Source: Heracleum sosnowskyi (Eukaryota > Streptophyta > Magnoliopsida > Apiales > Apiaceae). From it: DNA of 64,000 nucleotides. Positions 10,912 through 20,985 of this stretch are shown here, piece by piece. A program made the position numbers and the translations under genes. The stretch's first letter is position 1. Every line of letters starts with the position of its first letter. The notes below the pieces were generated by a model. The model searched no databases. It was not told where the DNA came from and saw only the letters and a list, made by a program, of their open reading frames with translations. The DNA is taken from contig CM061245.1 in the NCBI GenBank assembly GCA_030848705.1, forward strand, positions 77,859,564 to 77,923,563. Direction: 5' to 3'.

Positions 10912-13314
10912 ATGAGTACGTAGAAGGCAAATAATATAAAAATTCCAGCCTTTGATAAAAAGAACTACAACATTTGGAAAATGAAGATGATGTTATTTAT
11001 CAAAGCTGCAAATCCAATTTACATGGCTATCCTTGAAAACTATGCCTTTGTACCTCAAAAAGAGAATCCAGCCTCCACAGTCAATTGAGTGGTTGTTCGA
11101 GCTCACTTTATCCCAAAGCCAGTATCTGAGTATACTGAACCTGAAAGAGAGAAGGTGGCACTTGATGATAACTTACAGTTAATCATTTATGACTCAATCA
11201 CAATGGACAAAGCTATGTGTGGGAACGTCATAGGAATCAAGTCAGCCAAAGAGATGTGGGATAAGATTGAGTTACTTTGTAAAGGAAGTGAAGAAGTCAG
11301 AGAAAACAGAAGATAAACACTTGTCTCTCAATATGAGGCATTCATGGCTAAGCCAAATAAAGACCTTACTGAGATGTTCTCAAGATTCAGTAAGTTACTG
11401 TGTGAACTTCAAATCCATGGGAAGTTCTATGAGAAGAAAAAGATTAACATCAAGTTTTTGTTAACTCTTCCTGAACATCTTGAACATCGGATCACAACCA
11501 TAAGAGAAGGAAGAGATTTGAAAAGTGTTTCACTTGAAACTCTTTATGGTGTGCTTAAGTCCTATGAACTTGAGCTTTTCCAGAAGAGATCCATTCAAGC
11601 GGGACACAAAGGAAAGATGGCTAATATGTCCAGTGCTCTAGTAACTCATGAACCCCCCAACTGTTCAAGTCACTGAGTTACCCCAGTAATCCAACTCAAC
11701 TATTGTTCCTTCCATCAAAATAGAGAAAATACTTGAAGAAGATGACAAAGTGATACTTGAACTAAAGGATGTTGAACATGAAGACTTCTACTCCCTAGAA
11801 GAATTGGAAAGCATGGATAATCTAACCATGGCTTACATGGCTAAGAAATTCTCCAACTTGAGATTCAGGAGAAACAAAGCCTTTAAGCCAAAGGGTTCAA
11901 CCAAGGAATTAATTCAAGGCCTGGAGGAAGTGAAACAAGAGGTGGATACAAGACTGGAATTGTGGACATATCAAAGTTCAGGTGTTACAATTGCAATGAA
12001 CTTGGACACTTTGCCACAGTATGCAGAAGACCCAAGAAGAATCAGAAGATGGAAAGAGGATTTGGAAATTAGTCAAAGAAAAAACCAGGGAAGAGCTTAT
12101 GTAGCTGAAGGAAAGTGCTGGGATGAGTCTGATGAAGAAGAAGATGAGGAATATGTAAATCTTGCCTTGATGGCCAAGTCAGATGATGAAGCATCATCCT
12201 CCTCAACTCAGGTACCAACACTTGTTTCCCTTGATATGTCTAATTATGAATTTAAACAGTCTGTTGAAAGTTTAAGTATTGAGATATTTAACATTCATAC
12301 TATTTTGACCGTTGCTAATGAAGAAATTATCAGGTTAACTAAGTTGAATGATACGATTCAAGCTAAGAATGATATCTTAGAACTTAAGCTTGATCCTCTA
12401 GAGTCATTAGTTCAAGAAAATATCAGACTTAAAAATGATATTGTTTGTGCTAGGGAAATAGAGGAATTTTTTAGAAACAAAATTGAAGAAAATGAACTTA
12501 GGTTAAGAGCCTACAGAAACTCCTCTAAACTAGTTCAGGAATATCATGAGAATCACTCCTAGTACCAGTAGAACTAATCCCCCGACAGAAACTTTGGTAG
12601 GCAATCTGACAGAATGTTCAAAAGATGCTGTCAAAAAGGACGAGACAATAACTTTAAAAGGTACTGTCGAAAATAAAGCTATGACAGCAACTTCCAAACT
12701 TACTGTCAAGATAGTAAAGATGGAAGGTACCGTCAAGGGTTTGTCGACAGCAACTTTAGAACATGCTGTCACTCCTAGTACCAGTAGAACTAGAAAGAAC
12801 AGAAATGGAAAGATAGGACTAAATTAGAAGAGTGATGGAACTCATGTTTAGGGTGCATCAAGGAAGCTTTGCAACAACTGTGGATCATCACATCATTTAA
12901 CTTATATGTGTAAAAGACCATGCTGTGCTAAGTCAAATGCTATATATGAACTTGGTAATTTACACAGAACCCCAGTAATGCAGAGATCTGTGAATGTTTA
13001 TAATAACATTGATTGCATACCTTGTAAAAATCACTGTCATGAGCACATGCTTTAATTTACCAATCTTATCTTCTGAGAAATGTTCTTTCAGACCACCTGT
13101 TGAGACTCATTCTGAGACTTCAAGTTCTTGTACTGATAACAAGAATAAACCATCCTCAAGGAGAAAGACCAAGTCTTATCCTAGATCCAAATGGATGGTT
13201 AAAGAAGTCAAAAGAGAACCATTTGATATTGATAGTGATGTTAATGATGTTGTGAGAAAAATCCCAACTGAGAATGCTGGACCCAACAAAGAGTGGGTAC
13301 CAAAGGCAACCTAA
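10912..13314 (+). pseudogene. gag: Element D gag polyprotein, heavily mutated
   Basis: This is homologous along its length to the intact gag of B. The ATG at 10912 is followed after three codons by TAG (10921). Further in-frame stops are TGA at 11086 and TAA at 11314 (AGA-TAA where B has a glutamine codon), and the frame is lost after about 11676. The open stretch 11750-12562 is in another frame. The first zinc knuckle (CYNCNELGHFATVC, 11982-12023) lies out of frame with its surroundings, so small indels flank it. The second knuckle (CNNCGSSHHLTYMC) is at 12870-12911. The stretch 12546-12827 repeats Asp/Thr-Ala-Val peptides encoded by the CTGTCA word. The gene ends VPKAT-stop at 13312-13314. 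It cannot make a functional capsid protein. Confidence 0.85.
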
Positions 13315-13330
13315 TCCAATTGTTTTTGTG

Positions 13331-16300
13331 CAGGGAAATAAGAAGGTCATGTGGGTCATTGATAGTGGATGCTCCAGACATATGACAGGTGATAAAACCC
13401 TGATATCACATTTCTTGAAGAAATCTGGTCCAATCATAACATTTGGAGATAACAACAAAGGATACACAGTTGGATATGGCTCTTTGGAAGTAAGAAACAT
13501 CATCATTGAAGACATTGCTCTGCTGAAAGGACTAATGCACAATCTACTCAGTGTTAGTCAATTTTGTGATAAAGGATTCAAGATTGATTTTGGAACTTTG
13601 GAATGTTTAATCTACAACAAGAAAACTGGCAGCCCAGCTCTCAAAGGAGTAAGGAAAGGAAGCTTATTTGTAGCTGATTTGGATTCAGGAAAGAAGGATA
13701 AAACTTACTGTTTTTACAGTAAAGCCTCAATTGCTGACATTTTGCTTTGGCACAAGAAGCTCTCACATCTAAACTTCAAAACAATGAACCTGATCATGAA
13801 GAAAGAGTTAGTGAGAGGACTTCCTCAACAGGAATTCTGTCAAGAAGGACTATGTGAGGACTGCCAGAAAGAAAAGCTAAGGAAAGCTGTTCACAAGTCA
13901 AAGTAACTCAACACAAATCAGGAAGCACTCAAGTTAATCCACATGGATCTTTTTGGCCCAGTTAATGTTCTATCTTTAGACAAAAAGAGATATGCACTTG
14001 TCATGGTGGATGACTACTCTAGATACATTTGGGTGAAGTTCTTAGAAACAAAGGATGAAGCAACTCAGGAAATCATTGATCACATCAAGGTACTAGACAG
14101 AAAGTCTAGCTCAAAAGTTCAAATTCTAAGAAGTGACAATGGGACTGAGTTCAGAAATTCAACTCTTGGAAGCTTCTGTAAAGAACTTGGAATTGTCCAA
14201 CAATTCTCTGCTGCCAGGACACCTCAACAAAATGGTATAGTGGAAAGAAAGAATAGAACTCTCATTGAAGCTTCTAGAACTATGTTGTGTGAATCAAAAT
14301 TACCAACATGCTTCTGGGCAGAAGCTATTAACACAACTTGATATACTTAAAATAGAACATTGGTTAATAAGACTCATGGAGCCACTCCTTACTTCTTTTT
14401 AACAAAGAAGAGACCTTCAGTAAAATATTTTCATACTTTTGGAGCTAAATGCTATGCTATGAAGGATAATTTTGAAAGAAAAAGTAAGTTTGACTCCAAG
14501 GCTTATGAAAGCATATTTGCAGGCTATGGTCTTGATAAGATTGCCTACAGAGTCTACATATTTGAGCACACGATTATTGAAGAAAGTGTGAATGTTTCTT
14601 TTGATGAAACCAAAATCCCTGGTCTAGAAGAAGATGGTGACATGGAACCATTAAGATTTGAAAATCAATATTTCTTAGAAGAACCAGAATTTGTTAATGA
14701 AGAACCGAGATGAACTCATGAGTTGGATCCAAGGAAAGATGTTGTCACGGAACATGAAAAATATCCTGCACAATCTCAAGACAACTCATGAAGTTTTCTA
14801 ATGGATATTGATCATGAGACAGACAATGAACATATGAATGACAACATCTTTGAAGAAGAATCAACTCCTCAACCTACAACATATCAAAGTCCTCTAGCAA
14901 GGAATCTACCAAGGAATACAAAATGGAACAAATATCACACAAATGATCTTATCATTGGAGATCCATCCACTGGAGTAAGAACAAGGAGAAATGCTATAAA
15001 TGAATGTCTTTACTCCTGTTTTCTGTCTCAAGTTGAGCCTAAATCAACTGATGAGGCATTGTTAGATCCAGATTGGGTATTTGCTATGCAGGAGGAACTA
15101 AATCAGTTTGAGAGGAACAAAGTCTTGAAGTTGGTTCTAAGGCCAAAAGGAAAAACAGTCATTGGAACTAAATGGGTTTTTAGAAACAAATTGGATGAAG
15201 GTGGAATTGTGACAAGGAACAAGGCAAGGCTAGTAGCAAAAGGTTACTGTCAACAGGAAGACATTAATTATGATGAGACCTTTGCACCTGTGGCTAGACT
15301 TGAGGCTATAAGGATTTTTCTAGCCCATGCAGCACACTGTAACTTCAAGGTATTTCAGATGGATGTCAAAAGTGCTGTTCTTAATGGAGAACTTGAAGAA
15401 GAAGTATATATGGAGCAACTTCCTGGTTTTGAGGATGAAAAATTGTTTGATTTTGTATACAAACTCTTAAAGGCTCTTTATGGACTGAAGCAAGCCCCTT
15501 GAGCTTGGTATTATACTATCTCCATTTTCCTGTTGGACAATCAATTCACAAGAGGTGTTATAGACAAGACCTTGTTCTACAAACACAATGGAAAAGATAA
15601 CATACTTGTCCAAATCTATGTTGATGACATTATCTTTGGCTCTACCAATGAAAAGCTGTGTGAGAGATTTTCAACTCTCATGAGAAACAAGTATGAGATG
15701 AGTATGATGGGTGAACTCTCTTTCTTTCTCGGACTTCAAATCTATCAAAAGGATGATGGTGTCTTTATTTGTCAAGCCAAGTACATTAAAGAACTGTTGA
15801 AAAAGTTTGACCTAGAAGATTCATCACCTGCTAAGACACCTATCTCTACTGCAACTAAGTTGGATCTAGATCCTAAAGGAAATAAAGTGAATTCCACTAT
15901 ATACAGAGGCATGGTTGGATCTTTTCTATATCTTATAGCAAGCAGACCTGACATTATGTTTTCAACATGTCTTTGTGCAAGATTTCAAGCCGATCCTATA
16001 AAATCTCACTTGATAACCATAAAAAGAATTTTTAGGTATCTCAAAGGGACTCCTCAATTAGGTCTATGGTATCCTAAAAATAATGGTTTTGACCTTACTG
16101 GATATTCAGATTCAGACTATGCTGGTTGCAAGATTGACAGGAAGAGTAGCACTGGTAGCTGTTAGTTCTTAGGTGGAAGATTAGTTTTATGGTTCAGCAA
16201 AAAGCAGAACTCTGTATCAAGTTCAACTGCTGAGGCTGAATACATTGCAGCTGGAAGTTGTTGTGCTCAAATTCTATGGATGAAGAACCAATTGCTAGAT

Positions 16301-16564
16301 TATGGCTTGGTGTTGAATAGCATTCCTATCTATTGTGACAACACCAGTGCCATAGCCATCTCAGACAACCCTGTTCAACACTCCAGGACAAAGCACATTG
16401 ACATAAGACATCATTTCATTAGGGAGCATGTTGAAAAAGGGACTGTGAAGTTGTTCTACATTCCAACAGACAAGCAACTTGCAGACATTTTTACTAAGCC
16501 ATTGGATGAATGCACATTCAACAAATTGGTTGGTGAATTGGGAAAGCTAAATCTGGTATGTTAA
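13331..16564 (+). pseudogene. pol: Element D pol (protease, integrase, RT, RNase H), one frame with many stops
   Basis: All copia pol domains are recognisable in order: protease DSGCSRHMTGD near 13366, the zinc-binding pre-integrase HKKLSHLN...CEDC, integrase core with DLFGP, RSDNGTEF and QQNGIVERKNRT, RT with YVDD (about 15620) and RNase H with YCDNTSAIA (about 16335). The whole gene keeps one reading frame but has stops at 13904 (TAA), 14339 (TGA), 14348 (TAA), 14711 (TGA), about 14790, 15500 (TGA) and 16163 (TAG). Most can be explained by C-to-T changes in Gln or Arg codons, as expected for methylated, silenced DNA. Few indels affect it. The closest relative in the window is B pol. It is non-functional. 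Confidence 0.9.
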
Positions 16565-16975
16565 CTCTACAAATTTCATTGTTGTGTTTAAAAGCTCAGG
16601 ACAACATCTTTTTCTCACAAGAAAAAGTTACTGTCATGAGAAGTTACTGTCCCATATAGGCTACATATTCTTAGACAACATGTTTATTGACCAATTTGCT
16701 TATCTGAAAATGCATGCTGGGTGATTAATTTTCTGTAGCATCTTTATGAGACACGTAACTTTAATTATAGAGTCAATGTACTTTTGGTTGAGATATATCT
16801 ACCGGTTAGATGTCTGAATGAGCCTGCAGTAGCCTGTCAACAGTCAATTGTCTTAAATGCGACAGTTGTTTGGGTAATCCCCAAGTTTGAACCTTGGTCT
16901 TAAAACCCTTCTATAAAAGCCTATATAAAGGATAGAGGGTTAATTGCTTATTCATTCAACTAGCATAAAATTCTA
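16565..16975 (+). other. Element D spacer between pol and the small gene
   Basis: Non-coding. It contains TTACTGTCATG, TTACTGTCCC and GACAGTT copies of the family word. Two TATA boxes lie close to the small gene: CTATAAAAG at 16911-16919 and CTATATAAAG at 16921-16930. Confidence 0.6.
16911..16930 (+). promoter_or_regulatory. TATA boxes of the element D small gene
   Basis: CTATAAAAGC and CTATATAAAG lie in tandem 46-65 bp before the ATG at 16976. That is a plausible core promoter spacing for a plant gene and is independent of the LTR promoter more than 6 kb upstream. Confidence 0.55.
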
Positions 16976-17202
16976 ATGGCTGACAAGGAGATCCTCTTCA
17001 CTCAAGAGCAGTTCGAGAAACTTTCTATTGCTCAACAGACTGCCGTTCATCTCCTTGAATGGGATAAGATCTTTGAGCAAATATAAAAATAAGAAGAACA
17101 AGAACGCCAGGCCGAGCAGGCAAGGGGGCAGTCAAAGCAGCAATGGAGGCTGCAGAGGCTGCAAAGAAGAAGCTCGTGGAGAAAGAGAACAAACCTAACT
17201 AG
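16976..17202 (+). pseudogene. Element D small charged protein gene, broken
   Basis: The ATG at 16976 (MADKEILFTQEQFEK) opens 36 codons ending in TAA at 17084. Two codons further on there is another TAA, then a Glu/Gln/Ala-rich stretch, and a frame change leads into AAMEAAEAAKKKLVEKE and a TAG at 17200. Before decay it was probably a helical, charged protein of about 75 residues. It occupies the same place as the 86-aa gene of B (after pol, own TATA boxes, AATAAA-like sequence downstream at about 17258-17268). I do not recognise the family and propose no biochemical function. Confidence 0.5.
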
Positions 17203-17712
17203 TCTTACTGGTTAGGAATTGTTAATTAGAATTGAAATAATCTTTGTAATTTTAATTTTAATAAAATAAAGTTTCTTTTGTTATTTCTTTCTTTGTGTTC
17301 TATGTTTATCTTCTTCGGTTGAGTTCTTGAATCGTTTAGATGCTTTAAATCTACATGTAAATGATGAATGTGAATTTAAGTGGATTATTGCATTTAATAA
17401 AATTATTACTCAGATAAATTAATGATATCTATACTTGCAATTCATAACAGTCAGAATTTCCCAAATTTGCTGTCATTATCTGTCACGAGAAAAGTTCCTA
17501 ATAATTACTATCGGCAAAACATACTGTCACAGAGTAATGTACTAACGATTGTACTATAGCAAACAGGTTACTGTCAAAGAATGCAGAACGTTTTTAACCG
17601 TTGGACCACGACATCATGTGCGTCAAAACATGGTTAAGACACGAAGCCACTTTCCTATTTTTTAGCTATTTGATTTAAGCTCAACAAAATCCCAAAATCA
17701 TTGTCTAAAGCA
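17203..17712 (+). other. Element D spacer with CTGTCA words, truncated
   Basis: Non-coding. TACTGTCAC, TTACTGTCAAAG and related words recur. The segment around 17560-17690 (GGTTACTGTCAA, TTAAGACACG) aligns with 39645-39760 of B, which directly precedes B's large post-pol ORF. The homology ends near 17712 at an inverted LTR fragment. Confidence 0.65.
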
Positions 17713-18003
17713 GTTGGTCCTTGAGTATTGCAGAAGGGGGGTTGAATGCAATACTGATAAAATTTAATCTATGCTTCAACAACTAAAACTAAGATTAAAT
17801 CCTATCAGTAGAAGAAATTCAATCTCAAGTAGTTTTCTCACAAAATAAATATTTTATTTATCTTTCAAAAATGTTGCTACAACCTTGAGAGAAATGTGTA
17901 TTTTTCTCAAGCTTCGGTTTCTCGAGTGATACATAGAATGAGGTGAGAGATAGTCTAAGTAAACTAATCCTATCTCTATCATGTTTCCAAACATGCAACC
18001 TTC
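17713..18003 (-). repeat. Inverted LTR fragment of the B/D family
   Basis: On the minus strand this is the 3' part of a B/D-type LTR: a GGTTGTAGCAACA motif, a run to TTTATTTTGTGAG, the U5 hairpin (arms 17725-17732 and 17747-17754) and an end of CAAGGACCAACT. It is cut at 18003, where a different copia element begins. It marks a rearrangement or a second truncated insertion. Confidence 0.75.
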
Positions 18004-19807
18004 TTGGAGAAACAGTTTATCCTTGAAGGGAACATTGGGAGAAAGATTGAACTTAATGAAGTTCAAGAAGCACAAACTACTACGGTTCAAGAGGAAATAC
18101 CTGTTCAGGAAGAACAACGTTCTGTAGAACAGCCCGTGCGTAGGTCAAGTAGAGTGTCTCGCCAACCTGAGAGGTATTATGGCCTTGTCATTGAGAATGA
18201 CAATGAGTTGTCGCTCATTGATTAAGACAACCCTATGACCTATGATGAGGCTATGAGTTGTAAAGACTCAGAGAAATGGCAGAGTGCCATGAAATCCGAA
18301 ATGGACTCCATGTATGCCAACCAAGTATGGACTCTGGTTGAGGCACCTAAAGGTGTAAATCCTATCAGGAGTATGTGGGTATATAAAAGAAAGATGGGGC
18401 AGATGGCCAGGTGGAGACCTATAAGGCCAGGCTTGTGGCAAAAGGATTCAAACAAAGACAAGGGATTGACTTTGATGAAACATTTTCACCAGTAGCCCTG
18501 CTTAAATCCATACGGATTTTGCTTGCAATTGCGGCTTACCACGAATATGAAATCTGGAAAATGGACGTGAAAACGGCCTTCCTCAATGGGAAACTTGAAG
18601 AGGATGTGTATATGACACAACCAGAAGATTTTGTTTCTAAAGGAAATGAACATCTAGTTTGTAAACTGCATCGATCCATATATGGATTGAGGCAAGCTTC
18701 TCGAACATGGAACTTCCGTTTTGATGAGATAATCAAAGAGTTTGATTTTATCAAAAACATGGATGAACCATGTATCTACAAGAAGGTTAGTGGGAGTGCG
18801 GTAACATTCCTTATATTGTATGTGGATGACATACTTCTCATTGGGAATGATATACCGATGCTGCAATCAGTCAAAGTGTGGCTATCTAAGAACTTCACTA
18901 TGAAGGACTTGGGAGAGGCATCCTACATTCTTGGAATGAAGATCTATAGAGATAGATCAAAAAGAATGTTAGGCCTGACCCAAGGTACATACATCAAAAA
19001 GTTGCTAAAGAGGTATAACATGGAGAACTCCAAGAGAGGACTCATTCCTATGAGTCATGGAGTTTCTCTTTACAAGAAAATGTCTCCAAAGACATCAGAG
19101 GAGAGAGAACGTATGAGTAAGATTCCTTATGCTTCTGCAATAGGATCTATCATGTACGCGATGTTATATACTCGGCCCGATGTTGCTCACTCACTTGGTG
19201 TGACAAGCAGATATCAGTCCGATCCAGGTGTAGAACACTGAAAAGCAGTGAAGAACATCCTTAAGTACTTGAGAAGAACTAAGGATATTTTTCTTGTTTA
19301 CGACGATGGGTCTGAGTTGAAATTAGAGGGTTATACTGACTCTAGTTTTCAGTCAGAAAGTGATGATAGTAATCCATGTCAGGGTATGTGTTTACCCTAA
19401 ATGGTGGAGCTGTTAGTTGGAGGAGTTCCAAAAAACCCACAACGGCTGACTCCACAGCGGAAGCAGAATATATAGCTGCAAGTGAAGCTGCAAAAGAAGC
19501 TGTTTGGATGAAGAAATTTGTTTCTAAGTTGGGAGTTGTTCCTAGCATAGAAGAGCCCATAGTGTTGTATTGTGACAACAATGCGGCGATAGCGCAAGCT
19601 AAGGAACCAAGGTCTCATAAGTATTCCAAGCATGTATTGTGGAGCTTTCATCTAATTAGGGAGATTGTTGAAAGAGGAGATGTCAATTTCGAAAGAGTTG
19701 ACTCACATAACAACATAGCAGACCCATTAACAAAGCCATTTGCTCAAAGTCACTTTGATCGTCATAAAGAAACGATGGGCATTACATACCAAAGTGATTG
19801 GCTTTAG
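18004..19807 (+). pseudogene. pol: Element F: partial copia pol (integrase tail, RT, RNase H) of a non-Sirevirus lineage
   Basis: Residues such as RRSSRVSRQPERYYG, QVWTLVEAPKGV, QMDVK-type KMDVKTAFLNGKLEEDVY, ILYVDDILLIGND and YCDNNAAIAQAKEP are typical of copia RT and RNase H. The lineage differs from the Sireviruses around it and looks like Tork/TAR-type elements. The protease and most of the integrase are missing on the left. Breaks include TAA at 18223, a frameshift near 18400 (ORFs 18235-18495 and 18411-19241 overlap), TGA at 19239 where Trp is expected, and another shift near 19375. The C-terminus ending SDWL at 19807 is intact and is followed by a polypurine tract. Confidence 0.85.
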
Positions 19808-19810
19808 TAC

Positions 19811-19871
19811 AAGTGGGAGATTGAAAAGTAAAGTGTCCTAAGTCCAATCATGTGTAATGAGTTAGGAAGTT
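19811..19871 (+). mobile_element. Element F polypurine tract and first 50 bp of its 3' LTR
   Basis: AAGTGGGAGA at 19811-19820 is the PPT, three bases after the pol stop. The LTR starts at TG (19822) and is cut after about 50 bp at about 19871, where integrase sequence of element E begins on the opposite strand. The exact breakpoint is uncertain by a few bases. Confidence 0.65.
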
Positions 19872-20255
19872 TGGAGTAGTCGTCAACCATCACTAATGCA
19901 TACCTTTTCCTAGAAACTGACATGACATTTACTGGACCAAACAAATCCATATGGATCAGCTGAAGAGGTTCATAAATGCTTGTCAATTCTTTGCTTCTCT
20001 CTGATGTTTTCTTAGACTTCCCTTTTTCACATGTTTCACATAGTCCCTCATGATGAAATTCCATCAGGGGCAACCCTCTCACTAACTCTCTCTTTACCAA
20101 AGAGTTCATAGTTTTGAAGTTCAAGTGTGAGATCTTCTTATGCCTTAACCAACTTTGATCTGATGAAGCCTTGCTGTAGAAACATTTGACTTCTCCATCA
20201 CTGGCAGAACTTAAGTCAGCTATAAACAAATTTCCTTTTCTTACTCCTTGTAGAG
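19872..20255 (-). pseudogene. pol: Element E pol fragment: pre-integrase zinc domain and start of integrase core
   Basis: On the minus strand the product reads GVRKGNLFIADL, then a zinc-binding H-H-C-C segment (HKKISHLNFKT ... CETCEKGK), then HMDLFGPVN and YALVMVDDYS of the integrase core, where it is cut at about 19872. The left part of E pol is at 46877-47170: the two halves were separated when C inserted with TSD TAGAG (20251-20255 and 46877-46881). The remaining integrase, RT and RNase H of E are absent here, replaced by element F. Confidence 0.85.
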
Positions 20256-20876
20256 TGTTGCCCAGTAAATAACAATTGTAGAAGGGGGTTGAATACAATT
20301 GTATAAGATTCTCGACTTTATATAACACAAATATGAAAGATCAATAACAATAACAATAACAGCTTTATTAACTTTGATATAAAACTGTTACAAACTCTCT
20401 TAAGAAATTCTGATGTTCTTAAGAGCTGCTAGCTTACAAAAACTCTCTCAAGAAATTCTGTTCTTAAGAGCTTCTCTCCGATTATGTTCTCTCTCGAATG
20501 AATAATTCTCTCTCTCTGATGAGTACATAAATCGAAACCAAAACTGTGTTTATATAGTGCACACAGCTTCTCTATCAATAACAAGATAAGTCCTAATCAT
20601 AACAAAGATAGAAACATATCTTTAATCGATAGCTGCATTCTACAAACCAGGAACAAACTTCCATGTTTATCTAGACTCCAAATATAACTCGAAGTAGGAA
20701 TCCTGATCAGCTTCAAGTCCTGATGATCAAACCTGATCATAGTCTGAGTAGGAATCCTGATGATCAATAAGATACTGACGCTTGATCAAATACTGATGAC
20801 CATGCAATACTGATGACGTCAGCAATCCTGATCAGTTGAGTCTAGCTTCTGACGATCATTGAATTCTGATCTAACA
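20256..20876 (-). repeat. Element C 3' LTR (621 bp)
   Basis: The edges are TGTTGCCC and CTAACA on the plus strand, preceded by TSD TAGAG and followed by the PPT complement. A TATA box (CACTATATAAACA on the minus strand) lies at 20545-20560. The U5 hairpin has arms CAATTGTA at 20273-20280 and TACAATTG at 20294-20301. About eight ATCCTGAT/ATACTGAT words are clustered at 20695-20835. Confidence 0.95.
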
Positions 20877-20890
20877 ATCTCCCCCAATCT
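20877..20890 (-). other. Element C polypurine tract
   Basis: ATCTCCCCCAATCT is the complement of AGATTGGGGGAGAT, directly abutting the 3' LTR. It is the plus-strand primer site of reverse transcription and has the same core as B's tract. Confidence 0.9.
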
Positions 20891-20985
20891 CATACTTTGT
20901 GAAATAAAGTATAGATTCCAAATATTCAATGATGTCAAAAACATGTATCAAAATGTACGAGTATCTTCAGAAACAACTTATCTGT

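Larger units (their letters stand above)
9773..17712 (+). mobile_element. Element D: decayed Sirevirus-like copia, 3' end missing
   Basis: The order is 5' LTR 9773-10865, PBS 10868-10879, gag from 10912, pol to 16564, a small charged gene at 16976-17202 and a spacer with CTGTCA words up to about 17712. It then joins an inverted LTR fragment of the same family. Comparison with B shows that the break lies just before where the large post-pol ORF would start, so that ORF and the 3' LTR are absent. D and B have related LTRs and the same CTGTCA word. Many stops and some frameshifts show that D is much older than B. Confidence 0.85.
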
